The position numbers and the translations under genes were made by a program. Positions 1-7,900 of a stretch of DNA of 43,616 bases are shown one piece after another (position 1 is the stretch's first letter; the number at the start of each line of letters is the position of its first letter). The stretch comes from Pseudomonadota bacterium (GTDB lineage: Bacteria > Pseudomonadota > Gammaproteobacteria > Burkholderiales > Casimicrobiaceae). The notes below the pieces were generated by a model. That model did not search any database, was not told the origin of the DNA, and saw nothing but the letters and a program-made list of their open reading frames with translations. The stretch is taken from the NCBI GenBank assembly GCA_018241785.1, contig JAFEDF010000259.1, positions 1 through 43,616 on the forward strand. The letters are read 5' to 3'.

Positions 1-128
1 ACCTGCTCACGCGACGCGTCGGCGAGGAACTGGCGAAGCTTCGCGACGATGGCGGTCGACGGTGTGACCGAGAAGCGGACGAAGTCCGAATCCCAGCCAC
101 GCCGCGCCTCGTGGTCGGGGTCGTCCAC
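1..128 (-). CDS. Partial unknown protein running off the left edge
   Basis: An open minus-strand frame enters from the left edge and is open for about 42 codons. A TAG lies in frame just upstream, and the only usable start is a GTG at 126-128, 28 bases after the parE stop. The visible N-terminus contains DDPDHEARRGWDSDFVRF followed by a helix-like stretch ending LRQFLADASREQ. I do not recognise the family. Spacing would allow it to be the third gene of the parDE transcript. Chance open frames are common at this GC content, so the call is weak. Confidence 0.3.
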   Translation of the reverse strand, partial: MDDPDHEARRGWDSDFVRFSVTPSTAIVAKLRQFLADASREQ

Positions 129-156
129 TACCGGCTATCGTCGCCGCGCGTGTTCG

Positions 157-486
157 TCACATCGTATCCGGCTCGTGCATCCAGGCTGGGATATCGCGTG
201 ACGTGTGGAGCACCCGCCAGACGTCCACACCCTCCGCCCGCTCGACGTAGAGGATCAGATAAGGATAGCCCGCCACCGGCCAGGCGCGCAGCCCGGGCAG
301 GCCGAGCGCATGCGCGTAGCGCGGCGATCCTGTTCCCGAATGTCGGCCGATGTGCACGTACGCGCGCGCAAGGGCATCGATGAAGCCCAGCGCCGCTTCC
401 TCGGCACCCGCGCCGAAATAGTAAGCGACCGCATCATTCACATCCATGCTGGCCCGCTCGCGCGGGGCAACGGGTTTTGTCTTCAC
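157..486 (-). CDS. parE: ParE/RelE-family toxin
   Basis: Type II toxin of the RelE/ParE superfamily, 109 residues. Family members poison DNA gyrase (ParE) or cleave mRNA on the ribosome (RelE); the target here cannot be read from sequence. The helical hairpin with AALGFIDALARAYVHIG and the strand block GLRAWPVAGYPYLILY, then VWRVLHTSRDI, follow the ParE pattern, including the conserved late R-V-L-H-x-x-R-D-I segment. The start is a GTG at 484-486 that overlaps the TGA of the upstream antitoxin gene (GTGA), so translation is coupled and the antitoxin is made first. A second in-frame Met (residue 14) could also start the protein. It looks intact. Confidence 0.85.
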   Translation of the reverse strand: MKTKPVAPRERASMDVNDAVAYYFGAGAEEAALGFIDALARAYVHIGRHSGTGSPRYAHALGLPGLRAWPVAGYPYLILYVERAEGVDVWRVLHTSRDIPAWMHEPDTM

Positions 487-734
487 GCCCCTGAACGAGC
501 TTTGACTCCCTTTCGGACACGGTCACGCAAATCGTGGAAATACTTGCCGGTCACCGGTTTCCCTGGCTTCGATGCCGCCCCCGCGAGCAGCAGGTCGCGC
601 ATCCGCAACCGGTCCTGTTCTCTGCGAATCAACTCACGCACGTACTCGCTGCTCGTGCTGTAACCGCGCCGGGTGACCTGCTCGTCGACAAACGTTCGGA
701 GGTTGTCGGGCAGGGAAATGTTCATTGTGCTCAT
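483..734 (-). CDS. parD: ParD-family ribbon-helix-helix antitoxin
   Basis: Antitoxin of 83 residues for the ParE toxin downstream. The N-terminal half (about residues 4-45) reads as a ribbon-helix-helix DNA-binding domain of the CopG/ParD type: a short strand MNISLPDNLRTF, then VDEQVTRRGYSTSSEYVRELIRR. The C-terminal half, with KPVTGKYFHDLRDRVRKG, is the usual toxin-binding tail. Two starts are possible, ATG at 732-734 or ATG at 723-725; neither has a strong ribosome-binding site. ParD proteins repress their own operon, and an imperfect 19-bp palindrome lies 17 bases upstream of the first ATG, where such an operator is expected. Confidence 0.88.
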   Translation of the reverse strand: MSTMNISLPDNLRTFVDEQVTRRGYSTSSEYVRELIRREQDRLRMRDLLLAGAASKPGKPVTGKYFHDLRDRVRKGVKARSGA

Positions 735-751
735 GAAGGAAGCTTACGAGG

Positions 752-770
752 CTTGACAAAATTTGGCAAG
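752..770. promoter_or_regulatory. Palindromic operator candidate upstream of parDE
   Basis: The 19-bp segment CTTGACAAAATTTGGCAAG is an imperfect palindrome with mismatches only at the centre and at one symmetric pair of positions. It is markedly AT-rich for this neighbourhood and sits 17 bases upstream of parD. On the minus strand TTGCCA inside it could be a -35 element, with TAAGCT 17 bases further on as a poor -10. Binding of the ParD ribbon-helix-helix here would give the usual autorepression. The palindrome is seen; its function is inferred. Confidence 0.5.
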
Positions 771-961
771 CCGACGCGAGGGATCAATCCCCCAGTGTTC
801 GGCGCCAACTATCTTGGCCCCTGGGCGCTTCTTCGTCGGGGCCGCTGATTTGCTGGTAGCGTCGGCGCTGCGCGCGGCGTACGCAGCCGCCGGCTCCGAC
901 GCACCGACCGCCTGCAGCCGCGCATTCGGCACCGATCAACGCGCGCGAACACACCAGCGAC

Positions 962-1870
962 TCATGAGATGAAGACCTTCTCGTTGTGCCAATGAAGGAA
1001 GGCCTTCGAGGGTCGGTCAATAGCTGCCTGTGGCGTATTCGAGAGTAATTGCCCGTCATGGCGGTAGTACTCGCGGCCGTTCTCAAACTCCTCACGAATG
1101 CGCGGACTGACCAGGACACGCAGGTCTTCATCGATGGTGATGTACCCGCGGTCGAACAGGGTGTGAAGGTCCGACCGCAGCAGAAGTCCATTCGACACTC
1201 GATGGGGGCCACTTCGCGAGTAGGGCTGAATGTGCGCGGCTTCGAGCACGGGCAAGGTCCGTTCGCCGGTAATCGCACATCTCCGACGGTATGCGTCGGT
1301 GATCAGTACTCGAAATGCGCCTTGCCCAAGGCGTGCGTGCGTCAGGTACGCATCGCCAAACTGTGACCGGTCGGGCTCTTCCTGGAGCTCGGCCCAGTGG
1401 ATTCGCCCTTCAATCGATTCCCACAAGGCCAACCCATCCGCGTCGGATGTCGAATAGCCCTTACCCTGAACGATATTGGCTTTCCAGGTCGCAGGGACTG
1501 GAATCCACAGGTGCTCCGGCCAAAAAAACGGGCGATTCAGAACATTGCAGCCAATCTCAGGATCACCAATGATCGGCCTGCCACGGTATTGCTCGACGCG
1601 TTGCCTGAGCATCTCGTAGTCATGGACTCCGTTCTTGACGCCGAATGCATCCCATGCCAACCGCGCAGGCAACGCACTGTATCGAACGAAGAACCCGCCG
1701 CCAACGATGAAGTTGTTCGGCGCATGCAGCTTGAACAGAAACGGCGCTCCTGCCTCCAGTGTCGCCGCTCGCCGGCCCGCCGATGGTTGCCAGAAGTTGA
1801 CTTCGTCTGGTGTCTGCGCCCGCAGAAACTCAAACCAGTTCTTGTCGGTGACGCCTACCCAGAACTTCAT
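962..1870 (-). CDS. HNH endonuclease with EVE/PUA-like N-terminal domain
   Basis: Putative modification-dependent restriction endonuclease, 302 residues. The C-terminal HNH domain (about 195-250) shows CAITG, then EAAHIQPYSRSG with H213, N227 in VSNGLLLRSDLHTLFDRGY, and H236. This is the H-N-H metal site of the HNH_2 type. The N-terminal 150 residues (MKFWVGVTDKNWFEFL, then FLFKLHAPNNFIVGGGFF) recur upstream of HNH domains and resemble an EVE/PUA-type modified-base reader; that assignment is from memory of the architecture and is less sure than the HNH call. The gene starts 5 bases after the stop of the frameshifted hsdM, in the position where an hsdS gene might be expected. All visible HNH residues are present. 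Confidence 0.8.
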   Translation of the reverse strand: MKFWVGVTDKNWFEFLRAQTPDEVNFWQPSAGRRAATLEAGAPFLFKLHAPNNFIVGGGFFVRYSALPARLAWDAFGVKNGVHDYEMLRQRVEQYRGRPIIGDPEIGCNVLNRPFFWPEHLWIPVPATWKANIVQGKGYSTSDADGLALWESIEGRIHWAELQEEPDRSQFGDAYLTHARLGQGAFRVLITDAYRRRCAITGERTLPVLEAAHIQPYSRSGPHRVSNGLLLRSDLHTLFDRGYITIDEDLRVLVSPRIREEFENGREYYRHDGQLLSNTPQAAIDRPSKAFLHWHNEKVFIS

Positions 1871-1875
1871 GCTGA

Positions 1876-3404
1876 TCAGGTCGCCGGGTCCGCACCAACG
1901 CCATTCAAATCCGCCGCGATCAACCTGAACTGCTCCAGCGCGGCCTCCAGATCGTCGACGATCTCCTGCGCGATCACCTCCGGCGGCGGCAGGTTGTCGG
2001 AGTCGGCGAGCGAATCGCCGCGAAGCCAGAAGATGTCGAGGCTCGCCTTGTCGCGAGCGATCAGGTCGTCGTAATCGTAGACGCGCCAGCGGCCCTCGGG
2101 TGATGCACCGGATGTCGAGTCCGGTTCACTCGCCCACGTCGCCTTGCGCCGATGCCGCTTGGACGCGTTGTAGAGCGCGACGAACTCGTCCAGGTCCGCG
2201 CGCTTGAGCGGATTGGTCTTCAGCGTGGAGTGCTGATTGGTGCGCAGGTCGTAGATCCACAGCTTCTTCGTCCACGGCGTCTCACTAGCCGGCTTCTTGT
2301 CGAAGAAGATCACGTTGGCCTTCACGCCCTGCGCGTAGAAGAGCCCCGTGGGCAGGCGCAGCAGCGTGTGCACGTCGCACTCGTGCAGGAGCTTCCTGCG
2401 GACGGTCTCGCCGGCGCCGCCTTCGAACAGAACGTTGTCGGGCACCACCGCGGCGCGGCCGTGGGATTTCAGCAGCGTCTTGATGTGCTGCACGAAGTTG
2501 AGCTGCTTGTTGCTGGTGGCGGCCCAGAAATCGTCGCGCTCGACGAGGTCGTTCTCGGAAGAGGTCCGGCCATCGTCGGCGACGATCATCGTGCTGCTCT
2601 TCTTGCCGAAGGGCGGGTTGGCCAGCACCACGTCGAAGCGCTCGGCGGGGTCGGCCGCGAGTGCGTCGGCCACCTTGATGGGGACGCTCTTCTCCGAGCC
2701 GCATTTGCCAAATGAGCGTGCAGCATCAGGTTCATCGCGCACACGCGCGCAGTGGCCTGCACCAGTTCCCAGCCGCGGAAGGCGCCCTCCTTCAGATGAC
2801 GCTTCTCGGCGCGGGTGAGGTTGGGGTAGTGCTGCGTGAGGCAGTTGTGCGGGGTGAACAGAAAGCCGCCGGTGCCGCAGGCCGGATCGCAGATCATCTC
2901 GCCGGGATTGGGCGCGATGCAGTCCACCATCGCCTGAATCAGAGCGCGCGGCGTGAAGTACTGGCCCGCGCCGCTCTTCGTGTCCTGCGCGTTCTTCTCC
3001 AGCAAGCCCTCGTAGGCGTCGCCCTTCACGTCGGCGCCCATCGCCGACCAGTTCTCGGCGTCGATCAGGTCGACGATCACGCGCCGCAGCTTGGCCGGGT
3101 CCTGAAACTTGTTCTGCGCCTTGCCGAAGATCAGCGCCAGCGTGCCCGGCTGCCTGCCCAGTTCTTCCAGCGTGTGGCGGTAGTGGTCGAACAGCGCATC
3201 GCCATCGTTGGCGAGCAACGCCGGCCAAGCGTAGGGCGCGGGGATGGGACTCGGCTGGTTGTACGGTGGGCGGCTTCGCTCGTCGGCCATCTTGAGAAAC
3301 AGCAGGTAGGTGAGCTGCTCGACGTAATCGCCATAGCTCATCCCGTCGTCGCGCAGGACGTTGCAGTAGTTCCAAAGCTTTTGGACCAGGGTGGAGGTAT
3401 TCAT
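1876..3404 (-). pseudogene. hsdM: Second type I RM methyltransferase hsdM, frameshifted
   Basis: N6-adenine methyltransferase subunit of a type I system, split across two frames. The first frame (start at 3404, MNTSTLVQKLWNYCNVLRDD) runs through the SAM motif DPACGTGGFL and on to MNLMLHAHLANA. The second frame resumes near 2690 with GSEKSVPIKVADAL, includes catalytic NPPFGKKSS, and ends at 1876. The 1529-bp span is one base short of a multiple of three, so one indel near 2685-2710 explains it. Without it the product would be about 509 residues, normal for the family. It lies 12 bases after the PIN toxin gene and has no hsdS beside it. This HsdM type differs from the intact one at 14336-16315. 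Either a true pseudogene or a sequencing error; each half looks well preserved. Confidence 0.8.
1901..2162. repeat. 262-bp imperfect direct repeat, copy 1 (hsdM 3' end)
   Basis: This 3' segment of the frameshifted hsdM matches 4638-4899 in the same orientation without gaps, at roughly 80-85% identity by eye. It encodes the shared HsdM C-terminus with ASEPD, SGASPEGRWR, RDKASLDI and LPPPEVIAQE. Both copies derive from hsdM genes. They could recombine to delete or duplicate the AbrB-PIN segment between them. Confidence 0.8.
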
Positions 3405-3416
3405 CGCAGCGCCGGG

Positions 3417-3854
3417 TCAGTTGCGCAAGAACTTCCGGCAGAAGTCATCGACGCCGAGCACCGGGCACAGTTCTGATCTCCCGGCCAGCTCCAGCAGGTC
3501 GCGGTCGCCGGACACGATGGCCCGCGCGCGGCCCGCCAGGGCCAGATGCAGGAACGGCAGGTCGAAGGGGTCGCGGCAGGCCGGCACGGCGGGCGGCGGA
3601 TCCGGAATCTGCACGACCGCGACCCAAGGCATGAAGTCGGCGAGCAACTCCTCCTGTTCCTTGGCCGACAGTCGGAACTTCGGGTAGCCGAGCACCCGTA
3701 CCAGTTCCTGCGCTGTGGCCATGCTGGCCAGCGGCACGAAGCGCCCGAATTGCCAGCCCGCGCGCACGCGCGCCGCCGGCGCGCCGCCGAACAGCAGCGC
3801 CGACAGCACGACATTGGTATCCAGCACGACGCGCGGCGGCGCCTTCGTGGTCAC
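3417..3854 (-). CDS. PIN-domain toxin (VapC-like ribonuclease)
   Basis: Putative toxin ribonuclease of 145 residues, of the COG1569-like 'PIN family toxin component' type. The acidic active site of the PIN fold can be followed: D12 in VVLDTNVVLSALLFGG, E50 in ATAQELVRVL, D95/D98 in RDPFDLPFLHLAL, and D117 in IVSGDRDLLEL. It would cleave RNA using Mg2+ held by these residues. Its ATG overlaps the stop of the upstream AbrB-type antitoxin (ATGA), the usual coupling of a toxin-antitoxin pair. The frameshifted hsdM begins 12 bases downstream, so the pair and that hsdM were probably one transcript. It appears intact. Confidence 0.85.
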   Translation of the reverse strand: MTTKAPPRVVLDTNVVLSALLFGGAPAARVRAGWQFGRFVPLASMATAQELVRVLGYPKFRLSAKEQEELLADFMPWVAVVQIPDPPPAVPACRDPFDLPFLHLALAGRARAIVSGDRDLLELAGRSELCPVLGVDDFCRKFLRN

Positions 3855-4189
3855 GCGCGGCGCGCCGGCTTCTTGCGCGGCGCCGGTCTTGCCGCGCGCT
3901 GCCCGCCCGCCCCGTAGGCCACGCCGGGCTCCGCCGCATTGGGCGGCGCCTTCTCCGCCGTCGTCGATCGAGCCCTACGCGCCCAGTGCACTGCGTCCGC
4001 CACATCGGCTTCCCCGAGGCCGAGCGCCGCCAGCTTGGCGCGCACCGCGTCGCCGCGCTGGATCCGCACCGGTGTCAACACGATCTGGCCGGCGCGCACC
4101 TCGACATCGAAGTACTCGGCGGCGCCGACCGCCTGCACCGCTACCTTAGGCAGGGTGAGCTGATTCTTCGACGTGATTTTGGCGAGCAT
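3851..4189 (-). CDS. AbrB/MazE-family antitoxin
   Basis: Antitoxin of 112 residues paired with the PIN toxin. The N-terminal 45 residues (MLAKITSKNQLTLPKVAVQA, then EYFDVEVRAGQIVLTPV) form the swapped-hairpin SpoVT/AbrB DNA-binding domain. The middle, AVRAKLAALGLGEADVADAVHWAR, is a helix typical of the toxin-binding part, and the tail is long, basic and low in complexity (RPAPRKKPARRA). AAGGA lies 6 bases before the ATG, supporting this start. A perfect 17-bp palindrome 13 bases upstream is the likely autoregulatory operator. The downstream PIN gene overlaps by ATGA. Confidence 0.82.
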   Translation of the reverse strand: MLAKITSKNQLTLPKVAVQAVGAAEYFDVEVRAGQIVLTPVRIQRGDAVRAKLAALGLGEADVADAVHWARRARSTTAEKAPPNAAEPGVAYGAGGQRAARPAPRKKPARRA

Positions 4190-4202
4190 CTCGAATCCTT
4201 GA

Positions 4203-4219
4203 AGTAAGGACTCCTTACT
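4203..4219. promoter_or_regulatory. Perfect palindromic operator for the AbrB-PIN module
   Basis: AGTAAGGA-C-TCCTTACT is a perfect inverted repeat of 8-bp arms around one base. It lies between the broken RelE toxin gene and the AbrB antitoxin start at 4189. AbrB/MazE antitoxins usually bind such a site to repress their own operon. The proximal AAGGA just outside the palindrome is the ribosome-binding site. Confidence 0.6.
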
Positions 4220-4263
4220 CTAGCACACTCTGACCAGGGCGAGCGGGCGATGTAGCGGCTTGA

Positions 4264-4440
4264 TCAGGGATAGCTGTCCTCGGATCGAAGCGTAGCGATT
4301 CCCTGGCGTGTGGCATCGAGCGCCTGCTCCGCAAGATCCAGGTTGCCACCATCGCGAGCCAACTCACGTTCGAGCACAAACTCGAACAGTGGATCGAAGT
4401 CCGCTTCGGCGTGGTGCGTCAGCCGGACCCGGTAGCTCAC
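4264..4440 (-). pseudogene. Truncated RelE/ParE toxin
   Basis: A GTG start at 4438-4440 overlaps the stop of the small gene upstream (GTGA). It opens a frame of only 58 codons beginning VSYRVRLTHHAEADFDPLFE and ending TLRSEDSYP. This matches the N-terminal half of a RelE/ParE toxin (strand, two helices, start of the sheet). The C-terminal strands and the catalytic or gyrase-binding residues are missing, since the family usually has about 95-105 residues. The frame ends abruptly just upstream of the AbrB operator region, suggesting that insertion or recombination at the AbrB-PIN module removed the rest. It is probably inactive. Confidence 0.65.
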
Positions 4441-4619
4441 CTGCGCATCTTCGCGACCCGGGCGCGTGCCGCGTCGAGCTTGCGCTGCAGAGAGGTGACG
4501 ACCGTCTCGGCGTCGACATAGTCACCGGTGCGCCGGGCGTGGTCACGCGAGCGCAGGCCGCGCGCGATGAAACGACACTCGACGGCAATCGACGTGTTGA
4601 TGGCTCTCCTACCGGTCAT
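4437..4619 (-). CDS. Small putative antitoxin, partner of the truncated toxin
   Basis: A 60-residue basic protein starting at ATG 4617-4619, which overlaps the TGA of the hsdM remnant (ATGA), and ending in a GTGA overlap with the truncated RelE/ParE gene. The C-terminal half (TGDYVDAETVVTSLQRKLDAARARVAKMRR) is a single amphipathic helix like the toxin-wrapping tail of small antitoxins. The N-terminal half shows no clear DNA-binding domain. Position and overlap suggest it is the antitoxin of the broken toxin, now an orphan. The family name cannot be given from sequence alone. Confidence 0.5.
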   Translation of the reverse strand: MTGRRAINTSIAVECRFIARGLRSRDHARRTGDYVDAETVVTSLQRKLDAARARVAKMRR

Positions 4620-4933
4620 GCTGACTCCTTTTCGCCGCCGTTCAAATCGGCCGCGATCAACCTGAACTGCTCCAGCGCCACCTCCAGGTCGTCGACGACC
4701 TCCTGCGCGATCACCTCGGGCGGCGGCAGGTGGTCGCTGTCGGCAAGCGATTGGTCGCGCAGCCAGGAGATGTCGAGGCTCGCCTTGTCGCGAGTGATCA
4801 GTTGGTCGCACTCGTACGCGCGCCAGCGGCCCTCGGGCGATGCGCCGGATTTCGCGTCCGGTTCGCTCGCCCAGGTTGACTTGCGCTGGTGCCGGTTGGC
4901 CGGGTTGACGAGCACCACGTCAAAGCGATCGTC
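4616..4933 (-). pseudogene. hsdM remnant with internal deletion
   Basis: Directly after hsdR, the minus strand encodes DDRFDVVLVNPA joined to NRHQRKSTWASEPD, continuing to the normal HsdM C-terminus (LPPPEVIAQEVVDDLE, LIAADLNG). In the frameshifted hsdM at 1876-3404 the two halves of this joint (RFDVVLANPP and KRHRRKATWASEPD) lie about 170 residues apart. The copy has therefore lost the target-recognition half of the methylase and everything upstream, including the SAM motif and part of the catalytic NPP(F/Y). No functional methyltransferase is possible. It overlaps the following small antitoxin gene by ATGA. Confidence 0.82.
4638..4899. repeat. 262-bp imperfect direct repeat, copy 2 (hsdM remnant)
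   Basis: Second copy of the hsdM 3'-end repeat found at 1901-2162, same orientation and length, no gap seen. It belongs to the deleted hsdM remnant beside hsdR. About 2.5 kb lies between the copies, holding the AbrB-PIN module and most of the frameshifted hsdM. Confidence 0.8.
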
Positions 4934-4958
4934 AAGGTCTCGAGTACTTGGAAGTAGC

Positions 4959-7900
4959 TCAACTGCTCGCAATCGATTCGACGTACGTCAGCCCGAACAC
5001 CGTATCGGTCAGCCATCTCCGGAACGACTCGTTGTCCATGAACTGCTTGAACAGTTCCGTGTCGTCCTTCAGCACGGCGGTCATGACTCGCGCGAGCGCC
5101 TTGTCGTGCTCGATGCGGGCATTCTGCTTGTCCGAGTTCTGGCGCGCATTCTGGTACGCCTTGTCGGCAGCCACCCGGTTCGGAATGTCCTCGGTGATCA
5201 GCTTGTGCACGCGGTCGGCATCGGACCAGGGGATGTTGCCGAACTGGTCGTTGAAGGTCTTGAGGATGTTCGAGAGCTTGTCCAGTTCCGGTTCGGGCTT
5301 GTGGCCTCCACCGGAGGTCGGCACCGGCCCGATCTCTCCATCCGCGTCGGCCAGCACGATCCGCATCGACGCGCGCTTCTCCACGCGGTAGCTGTCCATG
5401 TCGATCGCTTCGAGGATGCCCTTGGAGAGATCTTCCTCGACCGGCGCCGGCAGCTTGGGCACGAGAAAGGTCAGGAAGATCGAGAGCTTTTCCCACCCGG
5501 CGTTCGTGTACGGCAGGATCGACGAGAGAAATCCGTAGGTGCGCATGAACGCCTTGGCCTTGCCCTTGAAATCCACCTGCCCGTCTTCGTCCAGCCGCTC
5601 ACGGTAGTCAGCCACGCAGACATCGAGGATCGGATCTAGGCGGTCACGGTCCGCACCGCCCAGGTACAGCGTCACGAACTCATCAACCTGCAACCTGGTG
5701 TAGATCTGGTAACCGTCGAGTGCCGACTTCAGGTCGTGCAGCTTGTTCGGGTCGGTTTCCTCGGCGAGGATCGTCGTGCGGTAGTAGTCGGCGAACGCCT
5801 GCTGGATCGTGTCCGCGTCGTTCATGAAGTCGAGCACGAACACGTCATGCTTCTTCGGATGCGCGCGATTCAGGCGCGACAGCGTCTGTACCGCCTTGAT
5901 CCCCGAGAGCTGCTTGTCCACGTACATCGTGTGCAGCAACGGCTCGTCGTAGCCGGTCTGGAACTTGTCGGCGCAGATCAGGAAGCGATACGGATCCTGC
6001 TGGATCTTGTCGGCAATCTGGCTGGAGGGGAAGCCGTTGAGCGACGTCTCGGTCACCTTGGCGCTGCCGTATTCGTGCTCGCCGGAGAAAGCGACGATCG
6101 CCTGATAGCGGCTCTTGCGCTCCGCCAGGTAGTCGCGGATGGCGTGGAAGTACTGGATCGCGCGCTCGATGCCGCTCGTCACCACCATCGCCCGCGCCTC
6201 GCCGCCGATCTTGTTCAGCGCCAGCACCTTCTCGTGGAAGTGGTCCACCATGATCTCGGCCTTGAGCCGGATCGCGTGGTCGTGGCTCTCCACGTACCGG
6301 CGCAGCTTCTTCTTCGCCCGCTTGGTGTCGAACTCCGGGTCGCCCTCGATCTTCTTGATGAGTTTGTAGTAGCTGTCGACGGGGGTGTAGTACTTGAGCA
6401 CGTCCAGGATGAAGCCTTCCTGGATCGCCTGCTTCATCGTGTAACTGTGGAATGGTCGGTGCTTTACCGTACCGTCAGGTTGCGGATCGGGCTCGCCGAA
6501 GATCTCCAGCGTCTTGTTCTTCGGTGTGGCGGTGAAAGCGAAGTAGCTGGCGTTGGGCAGCAGCTTCTTGGCCTCCATCAGCCGGTTGATCCGATCCTCC
6601 AGGGTCTCGTCTTCATCTGTAGTCCCGCCCGGAGAGAGTGCCATCGACACCGCGGCCGACGTCCGCCCACCCTGGCTCGAATGCGCCTCGTCGATGATGA
6701 TCGCGAACTTGCGCCCCCGGTGCTCGGCTCCGATCTCGTCGAGGATGAACGGGAACTTCTGCACCGTGGAGATGATGATCTTCTTGCCCTCGGCGATGAA
6801 CGTGCGCAAGTCGCCCGAGTGCTCGGCGTGTCCGACCGTTGCGCCCACCTGCGCGAACTGCTTGATCGTCTCGCGGATCTGCTGGTCGAGGATGCGCCGG
6901 TCGGTCACGACGATGATCGAGTCGAACGCGGTCGCCTCGTCCTTCGCAAGGCCGATGAGCTGGTGCGCCAGCCAGGCAATCGAATTCGACTTGCCGCTGC
7001 CCGCCGAGTGCTGGATCAGATACCGCCGGCCCGCGCCGTTCGCCCGCGCGTCGGCAAGCAGCCGGCGGACCACGTCGAGCTGGTGAAAGCGCGGCCAGAT
7101 CTGCAGCGCCTTCTTCTTGCCGGTCTTCTCGTCCCTGGTCTCGACGACCTGCGCATAGTTCTCGAGGATGTCCGTCAGGCCCGCGCGGGTGAGGACGCGC
7201 TTCCACAGGTAGTCGGTCTTCAGCCCGTTCGGGTTGGGCGGGTTGCCGGCACCGTCGTTCCAGCCCACGTTGAATGGCAGGAACCACGAGCCCTTGCCCT
7301 TGAGGTGCGTGCAGAAGCGCACCTCGTGGTCGTCCACGGCGAAGTGCACCACGCAGCGCCCGAACTCGAAAAGCTTCTCCCGCGGATCGCGGTCGCGCTG
7401 GTACTGCTGGACGGCGTCTTCCACCGTCTGCTTGGTCAGGCTGTTCTTCAGCTCGAACGTCGCCACCGGCAGGCCGTTGATGAACAGCCCCAGATCGAGC
7501 GCGCGCTGCGTCTCGTCGCGGCTGTAGCGCAGTTGCCGCGTCACGCTGAAGCGGTTGGCAGCGTAGCGCTCGGCGGCCTTCGCGTTGCCCGGCGAGGGCG
7601 TGCCGTAGAAGAGATCGATGTGATGCGGCCCGTGCTTGAGCCCGTGGCGCAGCACGTCGATGGTGCCGCGTTTGCTGATCTCGCCCTGCAGCCGAGCCAG
7701 GAACTTGCGCCGGGTCGGGCCGTCGGTGGCGAGATCGAGCGCCTCGCACACCTGCGGCTGCGTCGCGCCCAGGAAGGCCGCGAGCTGCGCCAGATCCACG
7801 CAGTATTCGCGGTCGTAGTCCTCTGCCGCACCGCAGATCCAGCCCGCGGCGTAGCTCGCCGGGCGCTCCTGCAGCCGGTTGGCCGGCACGCCCGGCTCGC

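Noticed and set aside
744..932. Small minus-strand frame between HNH and parD
   Set aside because: Ala/Lys/Pro-rich, weak GTG start, no ribosome-binding site and no recognised motif; probably chance.
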